Positions 8,698 to 17,142 of a DNA stretch of 64,000 nt are shown in pieces. The stretch covers positions 1-64,000 of the forward strand of contig CANFWV010000008.1 of the NCBI GenBank assembly GCA_947450695.1. The letters are read 5' to 3'. The position numbers and the translations under genes are program-made. The stretch comes from Comamonadaceae bacterium (GTDB lineage Bacteria; Pseudomonadota; Gammaproteobacteria; Burkholderiales; Burkholderiaceae_C). The number at the start of each line of letters is the position of its first letter. Within the stretch, counting starts at the first letter, position 1. The notes below the pieces were generated by a model that saw only the letters and a list, made by a program, of their open reading frames with translations, was not told the origin of the DNA and did no database searches.

Positions 8698-9311
8698 TGC
8701 CGAAGTTAGCCGTGTCGACAAAAGCGTTGCCATTGTGGAAAGACGGCTGGTACCGCTTCGCAAGGCGCTTGGATTCTCCGAATTTCGGTCCTCGGCCGAC
8801 GGACGTAGTTCCAGACCTGATCGTCATCCACTCCATCAGTCTGCCACCGGGCAACTACGGCACAGGTCAGGTACAGCGTCTGTTCACAAATCAGCTGGAT
8901 TGGAACGCGCACGACTACTTCAGCAGCATCCGTGACCTGAAAGTCTCTGCACATTTTTTCATCACCCGAGATGGCCAGCTCTGGCAGTTTGTCAGCTGCA
9001 ACGACCGCGCCTGGCACGCCGGTGAATCAACTTATCGCGGCAAAGCCAACTGCAATGACTACTCGGTCGGCATTGAACTCGAAGGTCTGGAAGGACTGAT
9101 TTTTGAGAACGCCCAGTACGAAACGCTGAATAGCCTGTCGGCCGCCTTGCTAGAGACCTACCCCATTCGTCAGGTGGCTGGTCATGAGCACATTGCCCCC
9201 GGACGCAAGCAAGACCCAGGCGCCAGCTTCGACTGGCTAAACTTGCGCCGCTCACTCGGCTTAGGAGCTGCCAGCTTTCCAGCACATGTCGCCGATAGCG
9301 TGCCAAATTAA
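8697..9311 (+). CDS. ampD: AmpD, 1,6-anhydro-N-acetylmuramyl-L-alanine amidase
   Basis: Cytoplasmic zinc amidase of peptidoglycan recycling: removes the stem peptide from anhydroMurNAc-peptides, which also keeps the AmpR-activating ligand low. 204 residues without a signal peptide, as expected for AmpD. Zinc ligands are visible as His in LIVIHSIS, His in VAGHEHIAPGRKQDPG and the Asp of that motif (KQDPG). The free stem peptide would feed Mpl, whose gene is at 21574 in this window. No ampR or ampE is adjacent. Confidence 0.95.
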   Translation: MPKLAVSTKALPLWKDGWYRFARRLDSPNFGPRPTDVVPDLIVIHSISLPPGNYGTGQVQRLFTNQLDWNAHDYFSSIRDLKVSAHFFITRDGQLWQFVSCNDRAWHAGESTYRGKANCNDYSVGIELEGLEGLIFENAQYETLNSLSAALLETYPIRQVAGHEHIAPGRKQDPGASFDWLNLRRSLGLGAASFPAHVADSVPN

Positions 9312-9390
9312 GCCACTGCCAAAGCGCGGGTTTTTCCTTATCCAAGCGTCTCGATCGCTACAATCAGACCCTTCATCAAAAAATCTAAAA

Positions 9391-9406
9391 ACACTACATG
9401 TAGTGC
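9391..9406. promoter_or_regulatory. NrdR box 1
   Basis: ACACTACATGTAGTGC is a near-perfect 16-bp palindrome matching the NrdR box consensus. It ends just upstream of the -35 element of the nrdA promoter and lies 31 bp (three helical turns) from box 2, the paired arrangement NrdR uses to repress ribonucleotide reductase genes. Confidence 0.9.
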
Positions 9407-9435
9407 TTGAATTAAGTTTAGACACTAGATATAGT
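9407..9435 (+). promoter_or_regulatory. Sigma-70 promoter of nrdAB
   Basis: TTGAAT (9407-9412), a 17-base spacer, and TATAGT (9430-9435). The -10 lies inside NrdR box 2 and the -35 abuts box 1, so NrdR binding would occlude RNA polymerase. Predicted start near 9442, giving a leader of about 145 bases. Confidence 0.75.
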
Positions 9436-9437
9436 GT
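9422..9437. promoter_or_regulatory. NrdR box 2
   Basis: ACACTAGATATAGTGT, a strong match to the NrdR palindrome, covering the -10 of the nrdA promoter. Start-to-start distance from box 1 is 31 bp. Confidence 0.92.
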
Positions 9438-9587
9438 GTGGACTTAAATTGATTAATGCGATTCGACTTGTTGATCGACCCCATAAATTTTCAGGAAAAC
9501 GACCTTCCGCGGTGACGCAACTTCCGCAACAGTCTTAGCCTGCCAGTCTTCTACGAACACCTGTAAATAATTCACCCGAGGAAATCT

Positions 9588-12509
9588 ATGCAAACCAGCA
9601 TCCACACCACTAACTCGCCGGCCAGTTTGGCCGCGGCGCATCTGAGCTCAGACACGCAAGCGCAACCCACCCCTTACAGCCAGTACCAAATCATTCGCCG
9701 CAATGGCGCTGTAGTGCCTTTTGAGCCGAACAAAATCGCTGTCGCCATGATGAAGGCCTTTTTGGCCGTGCATGGTACCCAAGGTGCAGCGTCAGCCAGC
9801 GTTCGTGAAACCGTCGACGGCTTAACCCAAGCTGTGATACGCGCTTTGATGCGCTCGCGTCCAGGGGGCGGCACCTTTCATATTGAAGACGTGCAAGACA
9901 ACGTCGAACTGGGTCTGATGCGCGGTGGCCACCATGAAATCGCCAGAGCGTACGTGCTTTACCGCGAAAAACGCACACAAGAACGTGCCCAGCAAAGCGC
10001 TCATCAAATGCCGGCAGTGCATTCGCTGCATGTCATTGATGGCGGCAAAAAAGTCGCACTCGACATCGCTCAGCTGCAAGCCCTGATTGAAGCTTCTTGC
10101 GCCGGTCTGGGCGCTGAAGTCAAGCCAGACCCGATCGTCTCGGAGACTATGCGCAACCTGTACGACGGCGTACCCATAGACGAGGTCTACAAAGCCTCCA
10201 TCTTGGCAGCTCGTACGCTGATCGAAAAAGACCCGGATTACACCTACGCGACAGCCCGCCTATTGCTACACACGATTCGCCGTGAAGTGCTGGGTGAAGA
10301 GGTCGCACACGAAGCCATGAGCACGCGCTACGCCGAGTACTTCCCAAAATTCATCCAAAAGGGCGTCGACAACGAACTGCTCGACGAAAAACTGCTGCAA
10401 TTTGACTTGGCCCGCCTCGGCGCTGCGCTCAAGCCAGAGCGCGACATGCAGTTTGACTACCTTGGCCTACAAACACTGTTTGACCGTTACTTCCTGCACG
10501 TTCGCAAGCAGCGCATCGAACTGCCACAAGCCTTTTTCATGCGCGTTGCGATGGGCTTGTCACTCGATGAAATCGACCGCGAAGGCCGAGCCATCGAGTT
10601 CTACGAAATCATGTCCTCGTTCGACTTTATGTCCAGCACGCCGACGCTCTTCAATGCTGGCACATTGCGCTCGCAGTTGTCGTCTTGCTACCTGACCACG
10701 GTCGCCGACGACCTTGGCGGCATTTACGACGCGATCAAAGAAAACGCTTTGCTGTCGAAGTTTGCTGGCGGTCTGGGCAATGACTGGACACCCGTGCGCG
10801 CACTGGGTGCCCACATCAAGGGCACCAACGGCGAGTCACAAGGAGTTGTGCCTTTCCTCAAAGTCGTCAACGACACCGCTGTAGCTGTCAACCAAGGCGG
10901 CAAACGCAAGGGTGCCGTCTGCGCATATCTGGAAACTTGGCACTTGGATATTGAAGAGTTTCTCGAATTGCGCAAAAACACGGGCGACGACCGCCGCCGC
11001 ACGCACGACATGAACACAGCCAACTGGATTCCAGATCTGTTCATGCGCCGCGTCATGGAAAAAGGCAGCTGGACACTTTTCTCGCCCAACGACACACCGG
11101 ACCTGCACGACAAGTACGGTATCGAGTTCGAAAAGGCCTACACCGCCTACGAAGCACGAGCAGAGCGTGGTGAGATCAAGCCGGCACGCAAGCTCCAAGC
11201 CATCGACATGTGGCGCAAGATGCTCTCAATGCTGTTCGAAACCGGTCATCCATGGATCACCTTCAAGGACGCCTGCAATGTGCGCTCGCCACAACAGCAC
11301 TGTGGCGTGGTTCACTCCTCGAACCTCTGCACTGAGATCACGCTGAATACCAGCGACACCGAAACCGCTGTGTGCAACCTCGGCTCGGTCAATCTGGTAC
11401 AACACCTTAAAATCGCTGCCGACGGTACCAAAGAGCTCGACCATGACAAGCTCAAGAAAACCATCACGACCGCCATGCGCATGCTAGACAACGTGATTGA
11501 CATCAATTACTACGCTGTCAAAAAAGCCCGCGACTCCAATATGCGCCACCGTCCAGTCGGTCTGGGCATTATGGGATTCCAAGATTGCCTGTACGAATTG
11601 CGCACACCCTACGCCAGTGACGCGGCCGTTGATTTCGCTGACAAATCAATGGAAGCCGTCTGCTACCACGCCTACTGGGCCTCGACCGAGCTGGCCAAAG
11701 AGCGTGGTAAATACGCCAGCTACAAAGGCTCACTCTGGGACCAAGGCATCTTGCCACTCGACACCCTTGACATGCTCGCCAAAGAGCGTGGTGGCTACAT
11801 TGAAGTCGACCGCTCAGTCACTCTCGACTGGGATGCGCTGCGGAGAAAAATCGCCGTCGACGGCATGCGCAATTCGAACTGCGTTGCCATTGCGCCGACC
11901 GCCACGATCTCCAACATCATTGGCGTTGACGCTTGCATCGAGCCTTGCTTTGGCAACCTCTCGGTCAAGTCCAACTTGTCCGGCGAGTTCACGGTCATCA
12001 ATGGCTACCTAGTGCGTGATCTGAAGCGCCTAGGCCTGTGGGACGACGTGATGGTGGTTGACCTGAAACACTTTGACGGCTCACTGCGCCCGATCGACCG
12101 TGTGCCACAAGAAATCAAAGCGCTTTACGCCACGGCTTTCGAGGTTGATGCCACTTGGCTGGTTGAAGCTGCTTCGCGTCGCCAGAAATGGATTGACCAA
12201 GCGCAGTCGCTGAACATTTACATGGCTGGCGCCTCAGGCAAGAAGCTCGACGACACCTACAAACTGGCTTGGTTGCGCGGCTTGAAAACGACTTACTACT
12301 TGCGCACCATGGGCGCCACGCACGCAGAAAAATCGACAGTCAAAGCCGGCAAGCTCAACGCTGTAGCATCAGGCAACACAGATGACAGCGGCAGCATGAA
12401 CGCCATGGACGCAGCGGCGGCCACAGCGCATGCACAGTTGAGCGCAACACCAGCAACCGACATCAAGTTCTGCGCAATCGACGATCCAGGCTGCGAAGCT
12501 TGTCAATAA
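9588..12509 (+). CDS. nrdA: Class Ia ribonucleoside-diphosphate reductase, alpha subunit
   Basis: Catalytic subunit that reduces NDPs to dNDPs. 973 residues, longer than E. coli NrdA (~760) but usual for the alphaproteobacterial/betaproteobacterial form. N-terminal ATP-cone (about 30-130, starting QIIRRNGAVVPFEP) for dATP allosteric control; catalytic core with SSCYLTT, NLCTEI and NSNCVAIAPTATIS; C-terminal mobile cysteine pair GCEACQ. AGGAAA lies just before the ATG. Followed by nrdB after 133 bp that contain a strong hairpin. Expected to be repressed by NrdR through the two upstream boxes. Confidence 0.97.
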   Translation: MQTSIHTTNSPASLAAAHLSSDTQAQPTPYSQYQIIRRNGAVVPFEPNKIAVAMMKAFLAVHGTQGAASASVRETVDGLTQAVIRALMRSRPGGGTFHIEDVQDNVELGLMRGGHHEIARAYVLYREKRTQERAQQSAHQMPAVHSLHVIDGGKKVALDIAQLQALIEASCAGLGAEVKPDPIVSETMRNLYDGVPIDEVYKASILAARTLIEKDPDYTYATARLLLHTIRREVLGEEVAHEAMSTRYAEYFPKFIQKGVDNELLDEKLLQFDLARLGAALKPERDMQFDYLGLQTLFDRYFLHVRKQRIELPQAFFMRVAMGLSLDEIDREGRAIEFYEIMSSFDFMSSTPTLFNAGTLRSQLSSCYLTTVADDLGGIYDAIKENALLSKFAGGLGNDWTPVRALGAHIKGTNGESQGVVPFLKVVNDTAVAVNQGGKRKGAVCAYLETWHLDIEEFLELRKNTGDDRRRTHDMNTANWIPDLFMRRVMEKGSWTLFSPNDTPDLHDKYGIEFEKAYTAYEARAERGEIKPARKLQAIDMWRKMLSMLFETGHPWITFKDACNVRSPQQHCGVVHSSNLCTEITLNTSDTETAVCNLGSVNLVQHLKIAADGTKELDHDKLKKTITTAMRMLDNVIDINYYAVKKARDSNMRHRPVGLGIMGFQDCLYELRTPYASDAAVDFADKSMEAVCYHAYWASTELAKERGKYASYKGSLWDQGILPLDTLDMLAKERGGYIEVDRSVTLDWDALRRKIAVDGMRNSNCVAIAPTATISNIIGVDACIEPCFGNLSVKSNLSGEFTVINGYLVRDLKRLGLWDDVMVVDLKHFDGSLRPIDRVPQEIKALYATAFEVDATWLVEAASRRQKWIDQAQSLNIYMAGASGKKLDDTYKLAWLRGLKTTYYLRTMGATHAEKSTVKAGKLNAVASGNTDDSGSMNAMDAAAATAHAQLSATPATDIKFCAIDDPGCEACQ

Positions 12510-12514
12510 AAAAC

Positions 12515-12545
12515 ATGTGCGCTGCAGAACTTCTGCCGCGCACAT
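12515..12545 (+). other. Intercistronic stem-loop between nrdA and nrdB
   Basis: ATGTGCGC (12515-12522) pairs perfectly with GCGCACAT (12538-12545), and the inner GCAGA/TCTGC adds five pairs with a three-base loop and one T/C mismatch between the two helices. No T-run follows, so it is not a classic terminator; it could protect the nrdA 3' end or tune the alpha:beta ratio. Confidence 0.6.
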
Positions 12546-12642
12546 TTCGATGTAATTGAACAACACTCACTTCAGCGATTTCAATGAATAACTTTTCATT
12601 TTTTATCGCTGCTTTCATAATCCAAAGCTATTGGAAACATCT

Positions 12643-13872
12643 ATGTTGACCTGGGACGAAGAAGTCAAACCATCACTGCAAAATACGCTAGCAAGCGGCT
12701 CTCCTAAAAGCCGCTCGATGGAGCTTCCGCCATTTTCTTTGCAGACGGAAGCCAATGCGGCTCAACGCATGCTCAACGATGGCGCGATTGCACCTGCCGC
12801 AACTGTTGCCGCGCCGACTGCGTTTGATTCGTCAGCACCGATACCGGCCGTTCACCGCCGTGTCAAGGCCTCTGACAAACGCATCATCAACGGTCAGACT
12901 GACGTCAACCAACTGGTGCCATTCAAGTACAAATGGGCTTGGGAAAAATACCTCGCCACCTGTGCCAATCATTGGATGCCGCAAGAAGTCAACATGACGC
13001 GTGACATTGCGCTATGGAAAGATCCAAATGGCCTGACCGATGACGAGCGTCGCTTGGTCATGCGCAATCTCGGCTTTTTCGTGACAGCTGACTCACTGGC
13101 TGCCAACAACATCGTGTTAGGTACGTACCGTCACATCACCGCGCCGGAGTGCCGTCAGTTCCTCTTGCGCCAAGCGTTCGAAGAAGCCATCCACACCCAT
13201 GCCTATCAGTACATCACTGAATCCTTGGGTTTGGATGAAGGTGAGATCTTCAACGCTTATAACGAAGTCCAGTCGATTCGCGACAAAGACCAATTTCTGA
13301 TTCCATTCATTGACGCTATCTCTGACCCACTCTTCAAAACGGGTACCCCAGAAAACGATCAAACGCTGCTCAAATCGCTCATCGTATTTGCATGTCTGAT
13401 GGAGGGCCTGTTCTTCTATGTAGGTTTCACACAAATTTTGGCGCTGGGTCGCCAAAATAAAATGACCGGCGCTGCGGAACAATATCAGTACATCCTGCGT
13501 GACGAATCGATGCATTGCAACTTCGGTATTGATCTGATCAACCAGCTCAAGCTGGAAAATCCGCACCTCTGGACATCTGAGTTCAAAGCCGAGATCAAGG
13601 CTCTGTTCATGCAAGCTGTCGAACTCGAATATCGTTATGCAGAAGACACCATGCCGCGCGGCGTACTGGGTCTGAATGCATCCATGTTCAAGGGCTACCT
13701 GCGGTACATCGCCAACCGCCGCGCAACCCAGATTGGCTTAGAAACGCTGTTCCCGAACGAAGAAAATCCATTCCCTTGGATGAGTGAGATGATCGACTTG
13801 AAAAAAGAGCGTAACTTCTTCGAAACCCGTGTGATTGAATATCAATCGGGCGGCGCCCTTTCTTGGGATTGA
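12643..13872 (+). CDS. nrdB: Class Ia ribonucleoside-diphosphate reductase, beta subunit
   Basis: Radical-generating di-iron subunit partnering NrdA. 409 residues from ATG 12643 (MLTWDEEV), preferred over the TTG at 12631 because GGAAA precedes it at a suitable distance. Iron ligands and the tyrosyl radical are visible: E-A-I-H-T-H-A-Y has the E-x2-H pair and the Tyr four residues after the His (E. coli Tyr122 position), and RDESMHCNF supplies the later E-x2-H. The first ~70 residues are a low-conservation extension. No ferredoxin (yfaE-type) gene follows. Confidence 0.96.
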   Translation: MLTWDEEVKPSLQNTLASGSPKSRSMELPPFSLQTEANAAQRMLNDGAIAPAATVAAPTAFDSSAPIPAVHRRVKASDKRIINGQTDVNQLVPFKYKWAWEKYLATCANHWMPQEVNMTRDIALWKDPNGLTDDERRLVMRNLGFFVTADSLAANNIVLGTYRHITAPECRQFLLRQAFEEAIHTHAYQYITESLGLDEGEIFNAYNEVQSIRDKDQFLIPFIDAISDPLFKTGTPENDQTLLKSLIVFACLMEGLFFYVGFTQILALGRQNKMTGAAEQYQYILRDESMHCNFGIDLINQLKLENPHLWTSEFKAEIKALFMQAVELEYRYAEDTMPRGVLGLNASMFKGYLRYIANRRATQIGLETLFPNEENPFPWMSEMIDLKKERNFFETRVIEYQSGGALSWD

Positions 13873-14054
13873 GTTTCTACCAATATGATTTTTGAATTAA
13901 GCAAGAGCCACCCAGCACGCCCAAGAGCGGGTCGTGGTTTTTGTTCCCGTGTTCTCGGCGCTGGGCCCCGGTCATCTGGCTGGCCCAACGCCGTGAATCG
14001 CTTCTCGTACTCCAGACGTGAAGTGCTCTTTGCAACGTGATCAAGGAGAAAACT

Positions 14055-14543
14055 ATGGCAACTGCGAAAAAAGTAGCAACTAAAAAAGCTGCACCAAAAA
14101 AAGCACCGGTCGCTAAAAAAGCACCGGCCAAGAAAGCCCCAGCGAAAAAAGTAGCAGCGAAAAAGGCCCCGGCCAAAAAAGCGCCAGCGAAAAAAGCGCC
14201 AGCTAAAAAAGTAGCAGCGAAAAAAGCGCCAGCGAAAAAAGCGCCAGCTAAAAAAGCGCCAGCTAAAAAAGTAGCAGCGAAAAAAGTAGCAGCGAAAAAA
14301 GTAGCAGCGAAAAAGGCCCCGGCTAAAAAAGCTGCTGCAAAAAAAGCTCCAGCGAAGAAAGCTGCTGCAAAAAAAGTAGCTGCGAAGAAACCCGCTGCGA
14401 AGAAAGCCGCGAAAAAGCCCGCTGCGAAGAAAGCCGCGAAAAAGCCCGCTGCAAAAGCACCTGCTGTAGCGGCCAGCCCAGCGGCTCAGACAACTCTGAA
14501 CCCGCAAGCTGCCTGGCCGTTTCCAACAGCCAGCAAGCCCTAA
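14055..14543 (+). CDS. Histone H1-like lysine/alanine-rich DNA-binding protein
   Basis: 162 residues from ATG 14055, preceded by AAGGAG at 14043-14048. Almost the whole protein is a low-complexity array of KKAPAKKA / KKVAAKKA units (about residues 3-140) rich in Lys, Ala, Pro and Val, followed by a short less basic tail. This matches bacterial histone H1-like (PAKKA-repeat, AlgP-type) proteins, which bind DNA non-specifically through the basic tail. There is no folded domain, so exact function cannot be assigned. It is monocistronic, with a strong terminator after it. Repeat number is expected to vary between strains. Confidence 0.82.
   Translation: MATAKKVATKKAAPKKAPVAKKAPAKKAPAKKVAAKKAPAKKAPAKKAPAKKVAAKKAPAKKAPAKKAPAKKVAAKKVAAKKVAAKKAPAKKAAAKKAPAKKAAAKKVAAKKPAAKKAAKKPAAKKAAKKPAAKAPAVAASPAAQTTLNPQAAWPFPTASKP
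14107..14460 (+). repeat. Tandem A-tract coding repeats of the H1-like gene
   Basis: Units of the form GC(G/C/T)-AAA-AAA-G recur roughly every 12-15 bases, so the DNA is a ladder of A5-A6 tracts. Units are near identical at the nucleotide level and not just in protein, suggesting expansion by slippage or unequal recombination. Confidence 0.75.
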
Positions 14544-14566
14544 GCAGTAAGGTAACTCTGCTTGAA

Positions 14567-14600
14567 GCCTGGTATCGAAAGATGCCAGGCTTTTTTATTT
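14567..14600 (+). terminator. Rho-independent terminator after the H1-like gene
   Basis: GCCTGGTATC (14567-14576), a GAAA tetraloop, then GATGCCAGGC (14581-14590), a 10-bp stem with one G-T pair, followed by TTTTTTATTT. Confidence 0.92.
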
Positions 14601-14652
14601 CACTGACTTACCCTAAAGTGATTCCAGTTGTCTTCACAACTTTGCAAAAGCT

Positions 14653-14991
14653 ATGCCACAGCACTCCTTCCCAATCGCTTTATTTCTCCAGCACGACGTC
14701 AAAACCGGTGACTGTTTGGTGAATATTCACGTGATGCCAAATGCAACGCAAACGAAGTTGGACGGGCTTTATGGTGAGGAAGGGCAGCAAGCACTGCGAG
14801 TGCGATTGCATGCGCTACCAATTGATGGCAAAGCCAATGAAGCTCTGATCAAATGGGTATCGAAAGAATTAGGCATCGCACAACGGAACATCACGATCGC
14901 GCGGGGTCAGACCTCGAGGCGTAAACAACTGCGGATAGCTAGCAGTGCTGTCGCGACAGCACGCTGGGAACGTATCACTCCATCCCTCTAA
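14653..14991 (+). CDS. DUF167 (YggU-family) protein
   Basis: 112 residues, one compact alpha/beta domain of the DUF167/YggU family: VNIHVMPNATQTKLDGL at the start, the conserved RLHALPIDGKANEALIKWVSKEL core, and GQTSRRKQLRI near the end. Biochemical role unknown. It stands alone between the H1-like gene and the convergent PfkB-kinase operon. Confidence 0.88.
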   Translation: MPQHSFPIALFLQHDVKTGDCLVNIHVMPNATQTKLDGLYGEEGQQALRVRLHALPIDGKANEALIKWVSKELGIAQRNITIARGQTSRRKQLRIASSAVATARWERITPSL

Positions 14992-15028
14992 AAGCTGAGC
15001 CCTCAGCCTCCCGACAGAAACACGTGGC

Positions 15029-15928
15029 TCAAGCCGGACGCACCGTCTCGAGCGAATAGTTCTGGCAGCCCGGTGTTGCAATCTTGTGGGCCCCAACGCG
15101 ATTACCCAATTGACAGCACTTAACCAGTGACCAACCCTTTTCAAGACCAAATAGTAAAGCCCCGCGGAAAGCGTCACCGCAGCCCGTCGGGTCCACTAGC
15201 TGGGTTGCTTTAACTGGAGCAACCAAAGTTATTTCGCCATTAACCCAAACCTCACAACCGTCTGCACCCAGTGTGACGACAAGGCCCTCAACGCGATGCG
15301 ATAAGGCTTTTTTGTCCAGACCCGTGCGTTCGCTAAGCATACGGCCCTCGTAGTCATTGACTGTCACCCAACTGGCGAGATCGACAAACTGCGTCAGTTC
15401 ATCGCCGTTGAACATCGGCAATCCCTGACCGGGATCGAACACAAAGGGGATATTAGCAGCCTTGAATTGTGCGGCATGTTGCAGCATTGCATCACGGCCA
15501 TCGGGCGAGATGATGCCAATCTTGATGTCATTTCGAGCCGCCACTTCAGACAAGTGCGCCTGACTCATCGCACCAGGATGAAAGGCCGTGATCTGGTTGT
15601 TATCACGGTCCGTCATGATCATGGCTTGCGCCGTGTAAGTGTCGCTCAGCTCGCGAATGAACTCGGTGCTGATGCCCTTGCTTCGCAAGTGTGCAAGATA
15701 GTCCGCACCGTCATTACCAACCGTCGCCATGGGCAAGGCTGTCCCACCAAGTTGTGACAAGCTGTAGGCGATGTTGCCGGCGCAACCGCCGAACTCTCGC
15801 CGCAACGCGGGGACAAGGAAAGACACATTCAATATGTGCAATTGATCCGGCATGATCTGCTCGGCAAAACGACCCTCGAAAGTCATGATGGTGTCAAAGG
15901 CCAAAGAGCCACAAATCAAGGCGGGCAT
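15029..15928 (-). CDS. PfkB-family sugar/nucleoside kinase, adenosine-kinase-like
   Basis: 299 residues of the ribokinase/PfkB fold. The N-terminus (GSLAFDTIM...FGGCAGNIAYSL) carries the substrate-binding Asp and GG-N motif, and the C-terminal signature DPTGCGDAF holds the catalytic Asp and anion hole. The N-terminal layout, with GRFAEQIMPDQLH and SFLV before the FGGCAGN motif, resembles mycobacterial adenosine kinase more than fructokinases, so adenosine is a plausible substrate, but this is an inference. It is last in the minus-strand run prmA, DUF3426 gene, kinase; the gap to the DUF3426 gene is 18 bases. Confidence 0.82.
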   Translation of the reverse strand: MPALICGSLAFDTIMTFEGRFAEQIMPDQLHILNVSFLVPALRREFGGCAGNIAYSLSQLGGTALPMATVGNDGADYLAHLRSKGISTEFIRELSDTYTAQAMIMTDRDNNQITAFHPGAMSQAHLSEVAARNDIKIGIISPDGRDAMLQHAAQFKAANIPFVFDPGQGLPMFNGDELTQFVDLASWVTVNDYEGRMLSERTGLDKKALSHRVEGLVVTLGADGCEVWVNGEITLVAPVKATQLVDPTGCGDAFRGALLFGLEKGWSLVKCCQLGNRVGAHKIATPGCQNYSLETVRPA

Positions 15929-15946
15929 GCGTTTACTTCTCGAAGT

Positions 15947-17107
15947 TCAGGGATAAAAAGCAATCAGACGGTAACCGGTGATCGGTACAGATGCTACAGG
16001 CGCCTCAGGCGCAGGCGTTACTTCGGCGAGTAAGGTTTCGACAGGCGATGCTGCCTGCGATGGTTGGATAGACACCGCCGCCGAGCTGACCAGCAGCGTC
16101 AAACCGCCTGCGAAAGGGAAAGCTTGTTCTAACCTGTTGTTGGAAGCACCAAACTCGGACGGCAGCAAGACCTTGCGCATCAAGACTTCGTTCTGCGAGC
16201 CCGTCAATGTCACTTCCAGCGCAGGCATAGCCACCGTCGTAGAGCGCGTATTCTTAAGAACAACATTCAGCCGATACGCGTCAGTGCCTGTCTGCGTGAA
16301 CGAAGAACTGTCAATCGTGACAGCTTCAATCACGCGCGGTGGCCTGACCTGACAATCCATTTGCTCGCACAAAGCCTCAAGGGTTGGCAACGACACCGGG
16401 TAACGAGCTGCCAATGCATCGCGTTCGTGCATGAGCACCTGCAGCGCTAGCGCACCCAACAAAACTAGGACGATCAAGACGGCTAGCACCCGGTAAAGCG
16501 GTCCCTTGTATTTTTCTCTGCGCTTAGCCGATTGAACAAATGTGATTTCAGGCAGCTCCGGACGCCGGGAGTCTTCCGTTTTCACGGCATTAATCGGCTT
16601 GTATGACGTTGTCGACCTGTACAGTGCACGGCGATCATCTGCGACTTGGCTGCGACTGAGATCTTCCTGAATGGGTAGATCGGCGGCCTCTGGCGCAGAC
16701 AGATAACTCGAAAGCGGGGCGGATACCGACGCATCCTCAAGATAAGACTTGGCTGTGAATCGAGTGACAACAGCTGCATCTGGCGACGTAGACGGACTGG
16801 CCTGATCAATCTGCCGGTCGAAGTCGTTGGTCAATTCATGTGAGACATTAAGGGCCTCATCAACCACGGCAGGGGTAGAAGTTGCCGATATAGACGCAGT
16901 GAGCTCTGGCAAATCCTGATCAGGTTCATCAACTGCCGTATCAGGCACTTCAAGCAACTCTGTTACAGCCATTGCTTGAAAGTGTGCAGAGGCATCAAAA
17001 ACGCCATCGCAATGTCCGCAACGAACCCAGCCGTCCGACACTTTCAGTTGGTCGGGCACGACCTTGAACATCGTTCTGCATGTGGGGCAACAGGTTATCA
17101 AGCTCAT
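15947..17107 (-). CDS. DUF3426 protein with N-terminal zinc ribbon
   Basis: 386 residues. The N-terminus is an MJ0042-type zinc finger: CCPTCRTMF, then WVRCGHCDGVFDA, giving two C-x2-C pairs. A long acidic, poorly conserved linker (about 45-215) is followed by one transmembrane segment (VLAVLIVLVLLGALALQVLM, ~218-237) and an extracytoplasmic beta-rich DUF3426 domain. Function unknown; the architecture suggests a cytoplasmic metal site joined to a periplasmic domain. It follows prmA by 35 bases on the same strand. Confidence 0.82.
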   Translation of the reverse strand: MSLITCCPTCRTMFKVVPDQLKVSDGWVRCGHCDGVFDASAHFQAMAVTELLEVPDTAVDEPDQDLPELTASISATSTPAVVDEALNVSHELTNDFDRQIDQASPSTSPDAAVVTRFTAKSYLEDASVSAPLSSYLSAPEAADLPIQEDLSRSQVADDRRALYRSTTSYKPINAVKTEDSRRPELPEITFVQSAKRREKYKGPLYRVLAVLIVLVLLGALALQVLMHERDALAARYPVSLPTLEALCEQMDCQVRPPRVIEAVTIDSSSFTQTGTDAYRLNVVLKNTRSTTVAMPALEVTLTGSQNEVLMRKVLLPSEFGASNNRLEQAFPFAGGLTLLVSSAAVSIQPSQAASPVETLLAEVTPAPEAPVASVPITGYRLIAFYP

Positions 17108-17142
17108 CGCGTCGAATTGTAGGGCTTGCCGTATTGAGAGTT

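Noticed and set aside
14107-14460. AAAAAAG runs as programmed -1 frameshift sites in the H1-like gene
   Set aside because: The zero frame is AAA AAA G, not A AAA AAG, so the classical slippery phase is absent; the alternative frame shows no product.
13842-14507. A 221-codon minus-strand frame over the H1-like gene (Phe/Ser/Arg-rich)
   Set aside because: Composition is the complement of the AAA-AAA-GC repeats of the real gene; low-complexity artefact.
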